Assembly (NCBI RefSeq): GCF_965638725.1
Contig: NC_134950.1
Location: 24,146,932-24,210,931 of the forward strand
DNA: 64,000 nt
Reading direction: 5' to 3'
From: Aptenodytes patagonicus
Lineage: Eukaryota > Chordata > Aves > Sphenisciformes > Spheniscidae
The notes below the pieces were generated by a model. It was not told where the DNA came from, did not search any database, and saw only the letters and a list, made by a program, of their open reading frames with translations. Position 1 is the first letter of the stretch. Every line of letters starts with the position of its first letter. A program made the position numbers and the translations under genes. Shown in pieces: positions 24,801 to 39,800 of the stretch.

Positions 24801-27800
24801 CAAAATATTGTCTATAACATCTCTGGTGATTACAGCTGTAGAATAACTCATGTTTTGTTTCCTAATAGTTCCAAGAAGCTGAGGAGAGGGAAGGGGAGAA
24901 ACTGTTTTGGGCAGAGCTGAAACAAAGCTTTTGGCAATTATTTTTGTGAACAGTAAGACAAAAAAGTGCATTTTTATAATGTTGACATGAAATGTTTCAA
25001 TTTATTGTATTATTTCTAGGATCTTTGACTAAATTAACCAGAAAAACAGACGTAATTTACATTTGGTAACATTATATCTATTTTGCTAAACTCACCATAA
25101 TATTTTGGTTGACCTGACTGGGCATTTTCCAGCTAAAAATTCTGGCCATCTTTACTAATGTCATCATGTACAGATGTGTCTGCGTTTCCGCTGAGGGCAT
25201 CTTCAGTGCAACAAGATGGCCTACCATTAATATTTAAGAGTCGTGCCTATTTAGGTGTAGGTCTGCAGCTCTGAGGCTGCTCACCTGCAAGTAACAGCTT
25301 GCTGCTCCTAAGGTTCCTTTTCCTAATCACATTCAAAGAGTTTTTAGAAGCTGTTGTCGGGGAGCTGAAGGGGAGGCCCTGGCTCCCACCAGCACCAGCG
25401 CTGCACACAACACCCCAAGCACCACAGAACTGACATGCTTAGCTGCAGAGAGGAAATTACTAAGTATGAAATTTCCCAATCCACTAAGGCGAAAAACTAT
25501 AATAAACATTAATTACAAAAGAATATTACTTAACTCTAGGCAATGACTAAAACTTTATGAAGCTTCTGGAATCTTTTATTGTGTAGCTACCTTAGCATAA
25601 AAAAAAATTAAACTTTCTTATTCTTGTCTGCCTTACTTTCAACTGCTCCTCCTTATAGTGCATTTCTTTAAATTTTCACACAAATTTCAGCATCAGCGTC
25701 TGCGTTCCAAAGGAATATTTTGCCAGGTCTATTTTGTACAGCATCACTCAGCTTTTGCTGTCTTGTCATCACTGACTTTGCTCCACCTGGGGCACAGGCA
25801 CTCTTCACCACTTTTGTCATGCCATATGTTTTCACTGCATTCTCAAGAGCCTGTGTCAGCAAAAGAGATTGTGTACTGAGGCTGGGTGGCTCAAGGCTTA
25901 CAGCTCCTGGCATTGCTACACCACTGGAGTAGGACTCCCACATTTCTATCCAGAACTTCAGAAAAAACCACGTATTTGGTCCAGTACCTCCAAAGCAGGC
26001 CACATTTACTGCGTGGACTAGCATGTGTATGTGGGAACGTTGGACTCCGCACACGCCATGTAGGGTTACGCTGTGCATGTACAGGTGCTACTTGCCCACA
26101 AGTCCCATACATTCCCAGCTGCAGCAGCTGTGGGGACTAGAATTAGGCTCCCTGTCCCTCGCCTTCCCTTCTCCCAGACAGGCAGCCCCTCTGCCTCATC
26201 ACCCTCTTGCAGCAACCTTTGAGCAAGCGGCCCTTCCCTCAGAGCAGCAGCCTACTCCTCACTCCTTGGATAACCAGATACAAAGACAAGAGCCATCGCA
26301 CTACAGCCTAATAAAAAAAGATCTGGGCTGGTGCTAAAGTTAGGGTTAGGATGGGTTGGGTGCATCAAATGCCTTAGGGAGAACAAATTATCTTCCTCTT
26401 CCCTCCAGGACAGTAGCTCTGGACTGAGCAGGACAGTCTGGATTTAGTCTGATGTGTGCCTCCAGCAACCATGCAGCACTCAGGGCTAAAAAAACTGAGC
26501 TTTGCCCACTTGCATCAAAATTTAAGTAATGCCTCATGTAGCTTTGTGGTGAGAGAAGGCAACTTCAGTCAACAGCGCTCTGTGAGACTGAGGTTGGTGG
26601 AAAGACAATAAATGTAAATAGAGAATTCAGCACTAAAAAAAGCTTTCAAAAAAAATCCAAGCACTGTCATGACACAGATGAAGTTCTTGCTGTGCTGGAA
26701 TCGATGGCAAAACTCTTCAGTGACTTCAGCAAAGTTAGGATTTTACTGAAGGTGCTGAAGCCTCCCCTACTTTTTGGCACACCTCACACTTTGTGGGGTT
26801 TTACATATGTTCTTTTCGTATATTTGAAACAGAGAAATTTCTTGTATAGCAGTCTATGAACTACCTGACACACTTTTTTAAAAACAACAACTGGGACATG
26901 CGTGTTTGTTTTTGAAATGATCTCTCATATGATTCCACTTGAGAATTTAATACAATAAACATTGTTTCCCGAAAGTGTAAAAATATAACATTCTTCTACC
27001 ATTAAAAGAAGATAATTCATCCAAAACCTCAGTATTCAAATGGCTTAGAGATCTTTCAATATGAAGATGAAGGATTTATACTCTTACTGGCAAACACTTG
27101 GTGCATCCAATCGCAGCAAAAGAACTGATCCATTTTAAAGTTAGCATTTGCAGAAGGAAGATCTAAGGAAGTAAATACAGCCAGCAGCCAAGTAAGACCA
27201 CTGCACTGGAAGTGGCAAGATAAGAAACATGCTGAAAGGAGCATGCATCAGCACTGCTGAACTGTTAAAACAGAATTCACAGAAGAAAAAAAGGAACTGT
27301 TCCCACTGTGACTTTGTAGGCACAGGCAGCAATGCTGACTTGCCAAACAATAAACACCTCACGCACATGTAGTCATGAGAACCTCTTCAGAAAAGAGGTG
27401 GTGCTTACCAAGAACCCAGACTTCCTCTACTTTTTCCCCTCAGAAAATTGCTGTCACAGATATGAAATGTCATGATCAATAAGAGGACAGAAGGGAGGAG
27501 ACATGTCCCTTTCATCCAAAGGGCAAAACAGTCAACTATGAGGTGCATGAAAACAGCAGGTCCCCTGGTTTGGCACTTAGACCTCTGGCCTCCCGACCCA
27601 AAGGTGAGTATGCCCATTGCCAAAAGCATCATCATCAGTGTAACTTTATCTTCGAATGAAAATCGTACTCAAGTCTTTACCTCCAAATCAGAAGGCACTC
27701 TCTGTTGTTTTAGCTGCACCTTCAGCAGGTCTTTTTGCTGATCATCTTCCAGACAATCAATTTCAGTCACGGGGAATGCCTGCTGCTGCGTGTCTTCACT

Positions 27801-30800
27801 GATGCTGACCACAAAGAGCACCTCCGAGGTGAGCAGCAAGCAGCCTTCATGCTGCTGGCCTGATCCACTCACAATCATGACGTCTAAGGCCATATGGACC
27901 TCCGGTCTTCCTAGAGATTGCAGCATTTTCCTGCATTATCAAGGCAAAAAAAAAAAAAAAAAAAAAAAAAAGAAAAAAAAAGAAGAAGGAGGAGGAAAAC
28001 AAAAAAGAAGTAGTCAGTGTTATGGCACTGGATCCTCCAGGACTTCTTTTGATCACTAATGTTTTTACTTAAGCCTGTAGCTATCACCTACAAATATAAA
28101 ATAAGCCAGGGTGTATATTCCAAATCTCCATTACTGAAAGATGTAAGACTTAAAATTTAGAGAGTAAATGTGAAACTGTTATTTATCAAAACTCCTTAAT
28201 CATTCACTGCAAAATTTGCCTAATAACGGTGCTAGGTCAGCCTATTTCCCATCCTAATACAAAAATTACCCTGAGAAGTGGCTTACAAATTCAGTGCAGA
28301 GTATAAAGCTATCTTCACTAACAGCTGCTTCTGGAGATGTGCAGTATTTTTCTTGGGCTCGGTGCAATGAGAAATAAGTAAGAACTCACTGAATGCCATT
28401 AAATAAAGATCAGCTCTGTAGTTCCAAAGCTGGAAGCAGATCAGCAGCCCATCATTTGCAGATTGGGTTTCTATGCACTACCTTTGTGTTTAATGTTCCT
28501 AAACAAACTGCCATAACTCAGCCTTTCCTAGAGAAGCAGCCTGTTAACTTGTCCGCAGGCCAGAACCTATTAATAAACAATGTGGATGTAAAAATGAGCA
28601 AGTGTCTAAATAATTTTACCAGACATATTTGACGTGGCTATTTGGAGCCTGCTCAACATGTTGATCATTTGGATGAGAGCGCTGCTTGGGAAGCTGAGAA
28701 AGTCCAGCTCCGTGCAAAATACCTGTGGTAAGAGAATTTAAGATTTTTAGTAGTTGTTTTCTACAAAACAGTTATATGTTGCAGTGATGTCATCTGTTTT
28801 GAGCAGTTCATAAAATAGTGCAGATCCAAAATGATGTCACATCTTTGGAAGCTGTAGTCAAGATAATTCATTAAATATTACAATGCAAGAGTTGTGCACT
28901 TAACCCCAGTGATCTTGCATTAGCAAGAAACAAAAAAACCCCACTGTGTGTTCTAAAAATCAGACATACACTTGCAATCCAGAGAAACATAATGCTCCTG
29001 AGAGCCATCATTTCAGAGTAGGATCGGACACACCACTTAGGATTTATGTAGAAAAAATCAAGACCGTTGTTAACCTTCTTGCTTAATATTAAAATACTTC
29101 CATATACGTGTCACTATCGGTACAAATTAGAAGGCAAGTTTGCCTAGATACTGTATTTAAATGTTCAGTTAGTTAATCCGGCTGTTAAACACCGATCCAT
29201 ATACATTTATGAGATCTCCCGGGGCATCTGGTTTATTGTGAATTCTTCTTAGTGCCAGCACAGAATGGAGACTACAAGAAGCAGTTAAACAGGTTTCTGA
29301 AGAGACTATCCAAAGCTGAAGATGATACAGTATGTACGCTTTCAGATGGCTTGTAAACTTTTAAAGATGAGGTATGGTCACCAGAAAGAATGAGTGGGTT
29401 GCAAAAAAATTCACTAATTAAGTCGTTTTAAAAAATTTTACAAGACAGACAGGAAGTAGGTTAAGCAGCAAGTACTAGTGTTATACGGTTTAGTGCAGAG
29501 TTACTCTTTAAATAGACAAAGACATTTTCTTTTGTCTAATTAAGCATTCCATTGAAGCAAAAGACATTTTTGCATAAGGGTGTCAATAACTTAGATTCCT
29601 TTTTACACAATGGATAATAATTTAAACAAAACATCAGCGCTGAAAAAAAACCTTTAATTTTTAGCACACATGTTGATGGTAATACTTAAAAGCAGCATCC
29701 CAGTTGTAACAGTTGGCTTACCGAGGTTCTCAGCATTATGTGAGTGAAAATGTTATTTACAGATGGAGAAAGAGAGAACATGTGTTTACTTCTGTGTGGT
29801 CCCCCACCCCTCGGTCCCCCCCAAGAGGCACGGTCCCACTTCCAATCCAGTTGTGGGTAAGAGTTACTTGAACTCTTGTGTGTTTTCCTCTCACGCACTG
29901 TCAGCTATTATTGATACAGTTTTTATGTTTTTTCCTGGCTAACTCTTTTTGTCACATGCTCATGGAAAACATGGTGTCTTGTATACCCTATCTGCAGTGA
30001 AAAGTGTCCCTCTACTGTTACAAGTTCCTTGATAAAGACTGCAGTGGAATTAAACCTAGAAAGAATAATGACATGGGCAGCAAAACCAACACACAGCCAG
30101 CCGACAACAGACAAAAGTTTCTGATTTTACTGATACAGGTTTTACACCTATGGGATGCATAATACAGGAGAACAGTTATTATTTACACTCATACAAACAA
30201 GATAACGTTAAATTGAAAGAACGGTAATAATTAAATGTTTCATTATTTCTTCAAATGGATTGCTTCCAGGAATGAGTTCTGAATGTAATGGGAAGCGTGG
30301 AAGCAATATCCTAAACTTAAGCCCTAGGAGAACTACTCGTATTCTAACCAACACATCACAAACACAAATATTGCTAGCGACTAAAGGCTTAAATCTTCAA
30401 GGTTTGTCCGGTGTAATTAGTGAAGCAAAATTATTGACACGTTGTCCTTGTATCAACAGGTCTCCCTGCTCTTCTTCCCTAACTGCCCCCCCGCCCCCCT
30501 TTTAAATATCCAGACCAACAGCTTTGATTTATTGATACTGGAAGCAAAGAAATTAGTGTATTTTGATATTTTATTTTTATCTTTTACAGTTTTTGGTCAT
30601 CCAGAAGTATTCACGTAATCTGAAAGGATTCACCACCACCGCCACTAAGTGCTCAGTCTAGCTGGACAACCCACCTCTGGTCGTTAAAAGGGTACCCATG
30701 TATCCAAAAATGGGACTGTCTTCTCACAACTCTCCAGTTTAAAGGGGATGCTCCCACTACGCGACTCACTTCTTTCTCCCAGGAACATAAGTCTCTCTCT

Positions 30801-33800
30801 GTGCAGAAACAGCACATCTCTTTCCTTGCCGTAACAAAGCAATCTCAAAATAACACTCTAATTGGATATAGTGTTGCTTTAATACTTTTATGTCAAAAAC
30901 TCTTTTGTAAGCACATATGTTTCTGTAACTAATTCTACTGTATTCCAAGAATTACTTCATGCTTTCTGCATTCTGTGTTTCTGTGGCTGCACAACGCTGA
31001 TCGGTAACACAAGAGAGAAGCACAACATGATGGCTTTTAAGAAAACCAGCACAACATTTATAACTATTCATCGGTGGCATTTCTAAATTCTCAAGTCACA
31101 CAGCTACTGAGCCGAATAAGTAAGATACAGCAGGTTGTATCTGAAGAGCATTTTAAAACTTAAATGGAGATGTTGGAAATAAACTCACCGTAACCTGTCT
31201 GGGAGACGAGCTCAGCTGCCCCTCCGATGGGCTTTGTGAAGACGCCCATGATTCCTTTCCCCACACCCGAGATGACCCCTCTTGCTTTGTGCCCGGCTGA
31301 AGCTTGGGCCTCAGATACTCGCTGAAAATTCTGCATCGGCTGATCCACGATCCCAGCAATTGCACCTGAAAAAACAAGAGTCCCCAGTAACTAGTGAAGA
31401 TTAATATCCCAGAATAAGAGGAAATCTTACTACTGGACCTGAACGTTGCTTGGATTACGGACTGTACCCCACCCTTCATATACAGCTATTTAGCACACGA
31501 CCAATTAGCTAAACAATACCTTAGCTTCAGTTTAAGTTAAATCTCGACTTCCTTTTTTTAATGTATTTTACTTTTTTAAACATTCAGATCACTTAACATG
31601 ACAGTATGCTTTCATCTTTCAACTACTTTCACTAAATGCTTTTGCCGAGTTAGTTTAATTTAGCTCATTCTGTAGCAATTCTGAAAATGTCAGGCTCGGA
31701 ATAAAATCCGCCCGTTTTAGAAGACTTGAGCTGTTATGGAAATGAGATTTTCACGTAAGCCTGAGATTGACTTCATGAGAATAAAAACTGCCTGTATTCA
31801 ATAGATCATTTTTATATCCTCTTCCACTGCCAGAAATGTTCATAAGCTAATGCAACTTTTGAAATATTACTAAGATTAGCAGAATTAGACTTTGAGACTT
31901 TTTGTTACTTTTTTGTGAAAACGATCATATTTTACTTTAATGCGCATGGGTCAAACTTTTACAAGTGACACAGTGACCCTTCCCAGCTTTTAGTATCAAC
32001 AGAGAACTCTGACTTAAATCTTCCTAAATGTAAACAGGTATGTGAGGTGGTACATTTCTTTGATCTTGCATTTACTCTAGCCACTTAACCACAGACATGT
32101 CTCTAGTTATTGTAATTTTGATAGATAAGCTATTTGGAAATCGCTAAGAGTACAAGGATTGGACAAAGTGACATCAGTTAGAAAACGGTCTGCCTGATCT
32201 GAGGTTCTTTGCTCAATGAAAAGCAAGTTTGCAGGCTCCTCGGCTAGCTCTCAGTTTCCACCTTCAGCTGCAAATATCAAGATAAAACAATTACTTAAGG
32301 AGTAGGTCCGAGTGTCACCTTGGTAACCAGGTATTTTTACTGCAACCCAGGCATCTTTGAAGATTCTGCTTTGTGTGTGGAAGCAAATCCAGGCATAATT
32401 CCACAGATTTGGACAATCACAGCCGAGGTATTTGGCCCCATGTGTTTACCAGCGTGACATGCACTAGTCAGCTAGCCGCTAACAGGTTTTCAGATGGTTT
32501 TAGTTACCATTACTGGATAAACGGAGAAGTTGCTAACTTTGAACAACAAGAACTAATATTGTACTTGTACACTGGTATTTTGTCCAAAGAAAAGATGAGG
32601 ATGAGAAGCAGCACACATTATCCCAGATCCTTGTCCTTGGGATATCGGCAATTATCTATCAGCAATTCAAGAAACTTGCATCCCCCATAAATGCCTCCCT
32701 CTCCTCTTAGAGAGATTGCTTCCAATTTCTATATGTGTACCCTTTACTGATAAATGTATAGTATTTTCCCAGAAAATGCTGATCTATTTTTAATGTGGTA
32801 CCCAGTTTTTATTAAGCTCACTCACTGAAACTGAGCACGCAGCTGAACGTTCACCCTTTGTACCACAAAGGCCATGAAGCGTCCTTAATGCCATGCCATG
32901 GAAATTATACAATTTTCAACTGAATTCTGTTTCATTAGTACTTACCAGCTGCTCCTGCTGCCTGACTAAAATAATACCCCAACACCGCATTACACAATTG
33001 GGATTGTTCGTCCAGTCTTTTCTTTTGTACAATTGGGATGCATTTGAAGGCATAAAACAATACTTGGTGTTCTGCTGAGTTACAGTATTACGTTACCCTG
33101 TGACCTCCTTCACCCTATCTATCCAGGTCATCCACAGCAACTGCACTTTCAGAACAGAAGTTATTGCCTTATTAAATGTAATCCACCTAAGTCCTAGCAC
33201 TAGTAAATTATTTACTGCAATACACTTGAGCAATGTTATAAGGTAATAACAAGTAAGAACCTATTCCAAAGGACCTGTGGTATGCTCCAGGCACTTCTCA
33301 GCTGGAATTAGGCCCAGAGGACAGGGAAACAGAATGGAAACTGCTGTGACTGTGTTATATAAGATTATTTATGTAGTACCCCAAATAATATATAGCTTAA
33401 TTAGCCAGTTGTTTAGTACTTCCACACTTTCTGTTATTCTGCCATTTTATGCATGCTCTGAACTTGTCTGTGAAGCCACTGCGCTTTCGCACCTCAAATC
33501 CTTTTGCAAGTCCTGTCTTTCTACCTGCAAAAAATATAGCCAATGATCTTCTCTTTCCTCTCTGCTCACCTTTTGTAATCTCTTATCTCAAATTGCAACT
33601 CACTGACGTAACTCATACACATGCCGTGGTCATGCCCACAAATCACATAAACTATAACCTCACTCTCTTCGTTAAGGAGTGGCTGGTCCTACCACCCTTG
33701 CATGGGGAAGCCAGATCTGTGCAGCTCCTTTCCTGCATGCATCATGTGTGGGCAAAGGAAAAAAAAAAATAGGTCAAAGGCTGAGCAACCTCAAAACCCA

Positions 33801-36800
33801 ACAGCAGTGAGATAATGGTGACACACACGTGAGGTTCATTGCATCTCCTAGCACCAGAAACTGTGCGAAGCAGATGTCCCCTGGCGTCCATGTGGCTTCT
33901 TTCTTTCTAACATAAAGTTAGTGGTAGGAACACCATGCTGGATGGACTTACCACAGAAGATGTCTCCCCCCAGGTTTCAGTAGGGTATCAGGGAAGCAGA
34001 GCATGGAACCACATGTAGTGATTCCTCCCTTCCCACTCTCATTCTCACAGTCTAGAGACAGCTATGGTGTCCTACTGCTGTCCCTGTCCCTTCTCTGTAA
34101 TGTCCCTTGCCCTTTTTTTTTTTTTAAATGAAACCATTCTCCATTTTTCTTTCCTTCCTTACCCTAGGCATTCAATTTTATATGCATGTCCACATATGTA
34201 CACACAGATTATGTATGTATAAAGAAAACCTCAATAAAATTAAACACCAAAGCAACAAAACAAAAACATATTCTTCCATTACTGGACCAAAGAGGTTCCA
34301 GCAACACTGTAACATCTGCTAAACATCAGCTGGGGTGCACTCTGGTTAATACATGTTGCTCAGTAACCATAAAAAAGATACTTTGATAACTACAAAATTC
34401 AGATAGTTCAGAGTATATCACTGTATTACTTCAAGAAGAATTTGATTACAGGCAGCAACTGGTTCCTGCGCAGACTGACAATGTTTGGTGAACGTAGCAC
34501 GGCTTACAGAACTTAGCAAAGCTCAGGTTGCTTGTGACAAACTCTTTCAGACCACGAAAGAATTGGAAAAAATCCCCCACCAGGAGAAACTGGCCATGCT
34601 TTGCCATGAGGCTGGAAGCTAGCCAAGCTGAAACCATTTCGCTTCCTTTTCTTTTCTGTGTTGTCCTTCAGGGTTGCTGCAAGTGTTTCACACCGAAAAT
34701 ACAGCTGAAGCATAGTCTCATCACAGCAAACATCACATAAAAATACAGCTAAAAGAAAAGGGCACCTGTTGGCGTGCATTAATATATTTGCAGAATTAGT
34801 GTGTGGAATAGCACGCACCTTCAGGATTAGCACCGGCTCGCAGTGTGTCTGTAGACAGTCAAACAGAGCGGCCCCGATTCAGCGATAGTTGCAGAGTAAG
34901 AACAACAACCACTACCCTTAATAACAAAAATTTGAGCTTCTGACATCCAGGCTTTACCTTCTCTAGCAGCAGAGTTACACTGTCAGTCAGTATTACTATC
35001 AATTCACTTTCCCCAAAAGCAGGAAGGAGTAACTGAAATGTCGAGCACTTTTGCCTTTGTGAAAAATGGCTTTTCATTAGAAGTGTCAGCTTTTCGGTTA
35101 TTCAGATATGCTCAACTTCCTAAAGGGAGCTACTTCAATACAATATTTTTCACTAGAACCAGTAGTTGAAAATAAAGCCTATAGTTTCAATGTTCTCTTT
35201 TACAGAGTTATAAATTATTATTTTAAGCTTGACCCTGTCATGCAAAATGCAAAAGACAGTTCCTTGGTGGGGTGTGCCGATCACCTAAATATTTTAAATA
35301 CAATTTCACTGCATTTTTGTCTAATCATATAAAAGAAAAAACACACCTATCATAAGCTTTTGCTTCTTTTCATGCACAAATGTTATTAAAATGACCCAGA
35401 ACTCTCCCCCAAACTAGAAAAGAAGACGACAGCCTGCCAAAGATAACAATCAAATCAAACAACACCCTGACAGTGCTTGAGTCATTTAAAACGAGACAGG
35501 ACAAAGCACTTAAGAATGTACCACAGGGAACAACTTGCACTGAGGAGGAGACAAGAGCACATGATTTTGGCCCTGATTCAGCAAAGCTCTTAAGCACATG
35601 CTTAAGTGCTTTGCTGAATCAGGGCCACCATGAGCCAGATTTTCAGAAAAATCAGAAATGCAACTCTTCTTTCTGCGTAGATACCCTAAGGTATTGGTGA
35701 ACTGAGGGCTCTTACATGCCTTTGCCTAGGCACAAAATCTGCATTTGCAATTCTTTAAGCTGCTTGCATGAGTCAGATGGCTTCTACAAACATGATAGTA
35801 CTGTGACTATCCTAGAAATCTTTTTCACACTTCTCAATTTTACAATTAGAAAGTCACAGAAATTATGGCTTCCAAGGGTCTTGCTCTCTGCATTCCTGCG
35901 CTCATCTGAACTCTTCATCCTTGTGAAGGAAAACAACATAGCAGCTCCGCTTCATTTCGTTATGTATGAAGAACCTGGAAGTGTATTTAAACATGTTCAT
36001 GTTTACTCTGAACATGCTGGTGAAAGAAAACAGCACGGTGATACCTCCCCTTCAACTATGACTGTTTTTTTGGGGGAAGCCACAATATTCTTTAAACTAA
36101 ATGGTCAGGACAGAAACAGCTTTCCGACGTATTTGTAAAAATTGAAATGTAGGTCTAGTCATAATTTACGTCTCGACACAATTTACATGAATGCTGCTGT
36201 GCATACACAGAAAACATGCTTTTTAAAAATCAGGTTTAAATAAAAAAATTATGCCTGATACAAATTCAGTGGAATATTTCTGATTCCTCCCTTAGTGAGA
36301 GGTCCCATACTTGTCAAGTCCAGCTACGCAGTAACTGTAGCTATTTATCTGGATGCTTCGTTGCCTCCACTGCTAAGAACAGAGGTGTTTAGCAGGGAGG
36401 AATCTCTGAATAATAACAGCGGGAGTAAGAACAAGACCCTAGCTTGCGGAGGAGCACTGTTTAAATGCTAATATGAAGCTCTAAGTTTCTAACATGAAGT
36501 CTGATTTCTTAGGAAATCAGGGATGCTGAAATTCTAACTCTTTTTTTCAGTTTTGTTTTTAACTCAGGCGTACTCCTGCAAACAACTGAACCCTTGTGCG
36601 CAGGGAGGTACAGGCACAGCGTATTTGTGCATGCATGTTACGAGTTCCCGGCTTTCCTGAACAGCAGAAACTTTGCCTTGTTACAGCCAAAGCTACAAAG
36701 TTTTGGTCCTTAGTTCAGGCTGTACAGCTGATGCTTTTAGCTCTGAAGGGCTCTGGCATGTCAGCGAAGGGGATAGCCATCACATTACCTTGCCGTCTTA

Positions 36801-39800
36801 TTAATAACCGAGCCAAGATCACCAAACCATTTCACCAGCACACATACACCAGGCTTATACAGTGCTTCTAAAAGTATAATCTTTCATCCAGCTACTCAAC
36901 CTGACTGCCCTTAGCCCAATAAAACAAGAAGGAAAAATAAAACCTTCTCTGAACTGCCTTTGATTTGCAACACCAGTAACAGCTTACCATTGGGATAGTA
37001 GCTACTAATAGATGAAATTTCTCCTTTATGCACATTTCTCCCAGGACACTCGCTTGCTGGTTTACAGGCATTATCAAATGACAGTGCTTCACATCATCTA
37101 ATGTTATTGCTTAAAATAATTTCCAGTAACCTAACCCAAACTTGTAACATTTTTACCACTTCCTCTTTGGGGCTTTCAGGGTTGCGGTTGCAAATTTAGG
37201 AGTTGTGTACACTACTGAAGATTAGGAAAGAGGACAAATCCTTTCAAGCTTTAGCTCTTCTAACCTTTTGCACTGGGCTGCTTTTGGTCACTTTGATCTG
37301 TAAAGGATTCATACTCTTTAATACGTACTGAGGAACTCTGCCAAACAATACAATTCTGCATTCCTTTGCTGTGTGACAAGTAGAAGTAACCTAGAAAATC
37401 CAGCCCCTTACTGCAAAACTTCTTGCAGAGTTTTTTTTTCCAGTGCAGGTTAGTTTTCAAATTTTTAGGTACTATTTTGAAATGGCCAGAGTAATCTTCA
37501 CTTCTAACCAAACCACTTGGCTGCTTGATGAATACAGTTACACTGAATCAGGATGATCTGGGTCTCTTTGTAAAAGCAGAATTCCTCATCAAAGCTTACT
37601 TAACATCTGCACTAAGTTCAAGTGGTTTTCAAACAAAACCAAGAATCCCCAATATCTACAGTGCAGCAAAAACACGCAGGTTCGGAAGGCATTCCTATAA
37701 CTCATTGGGAAATAAACATCAGTGTGATGACGTCTTTGTGCTGACTTAGTTACAAGTCACCCTGCCCAATGCAGAATTATTCTTCTCTTCTCAGCTATGC
37801 ATCATGCACCAATGAAAATATTATTTCACAAAGAGAGTGCAAACTTGTTCTATATCTGCAATTATTTTATCAGCAAAACATATGAAAGTCACTAAACCTT
37901 GATGAAAAGAAACAGTATCTCATATATTTCACAAAAAAACCCCAAAACAAACAGATTTTGCAGTTATAACTCACATGTAGAAAAGGCTGGTGAGCAGATC
38001 AGAAAACAGTATTATCACTCAACTTGATATTTAATAGTACGTTACCTAGAAGGCTAATGCCTAAACGAGAGAGCCCCTGTCTCAGTCCTTCTCCCAGGCT
38101 CTCTGGAAGCTGCCTTCTCCATTCTTCTTGTCTGTTGTAATGCTCCTCATCCAGTGACAGCCTATCCATATTCCGAGCAAGACTCGTTGCCAGATTGGTA
38201 ATTGACGTCAGTGTACCTAAATACATGGAGATCTACATTTGGGTCTGGATCAAAATGCTTTAATTTAAAACATGGAGACGTTCTATGCCTCACTGAAATA
38301 CCGAGCTTACGAGCAGAACAGCAAGTCAATTGAAAAGTCACCCATGTGTAACATGCTTTACTATTTGTTAAGCATCACCACACTGCTTCTACGGTCCATG
38401 TCACGCCTTTTACATTAGCCTGCACCAGGTTTGACCAGCCGGTGGGAACAGCAACTCATCCGAACATCCCTCCCCAGTTCCCAAACTTCTGTAAGGCTAA
38501 CCTCAACGGAGCGGGGGTGATGGAAAGGTAAACAAATATTTACAGAAGGAGCCCAGGAGAACGTGTCCTGAGGGAGCCTGGAGCAGCAGCGAGCGGCTGG
38601 GGCAGCCACCCCGCAGTCTCTCCCGGGCGGCTGAAGCCACGCGATGGCACTGTTTATACAGACTTCGCAAAACAAAAGCTGCTCCTGTTCTCAGGCCAGA
38701 CCAGCCCTGCTGTCAAAACCTATCCACGTACTTACACAGTTATGACAACTGTATCTACTTTTTTTTTTAAAAAAAAAAGAAATAATAAATATGATGAGGC
38801 GACACTGTAGAATTTCTGATGGTTAGCAGAAGTACAGAACACCTTTAATATTTCTGCAGTTATCACATGAAATACTGGCTGAGCCAATCTCTGTTTTCCA
38901 CTGGGAGGTTTAAAATTCTGAAGTTTCTGAAACGTTCTCACACACTGTAGTTAAGCGGTGATCTGTTTAATACATAAGATGTTATATAAGAGCTTTGTTA
39001 CCCTCCCAGCATTTCGCTGCAGCCTAGCAAGTCAAACAAAGCTGCAAGCAATATTGTTTAAAACTTTAACACATCCTTTAACAAAGCATGACAATAAAGC
39101 AGTAGTTGGAGCAACAAAAGTGAAAGATCTACCTTTGGAAATGTGTTTTACAAATGATGTTGTTCCTCTGGAAACTCCGCTGACAAATGCTCCTGGGCCT
39201 CTGGTCAGCCCTTCGTAGGGGAGCCTAAAGAAATCGGCTATGCCGTTCCCTATGCTTCTCACCAGACTAGCCGGGCTTCCGAGAATTTCCAACGATCCGA
39301 CAACCCAGCCTGTGTGGAGAAACAAGACACATGTTACGGCTGCAAAAACTGCAGAAGCAGCAGTTGTGAAAAGGTTATTCTTTAATTCTCTTTTTCACAC
39401 TAGAATTCATCGCACTATGAACTTCCTTTGAGCAAAACACGGGAAATAACTCATCCACTATGAATTCAGAAATGGCAATCTTTCATACTTCGTAAATCAA
39501 AGAAATCCTTTTGGCAAACTCACAAATAGCTTTAGAATGACTTCCTTCCAGGAGCTTCCCGTATTTCTGCTAAAAGTGTGCTAGAGAGGGGGATGCTAGA
39601 GCCTCACAGCTACGGAGGAACGGGACTGCAAGTTCAGGTCGCTGGGTCGGTTTTAAACACTATAAGGCAACGTTGTGATTTCACATCCTTATGTGATAGA
39701 ATTGTGACAGGGAGTTTACACTGATACAATGTACTGCTTTACCGGAGTGTGGAGGTCAATTGCTTGATGGAGTGTTAGGAAAGGGGATGCAGATTTTTGA

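Noticed and set aside
26338..26352. Telomere-like TTAGGGTTAGG
   Set aside because: Fewer than two full repeats; short matches like this arise by chance.
35716..36138. 140-codon open frame on + in a VPS13B intron
   Set aside because: No recognisable motif. Such lengths are expected a few times by chance in 64 kb on six frames.
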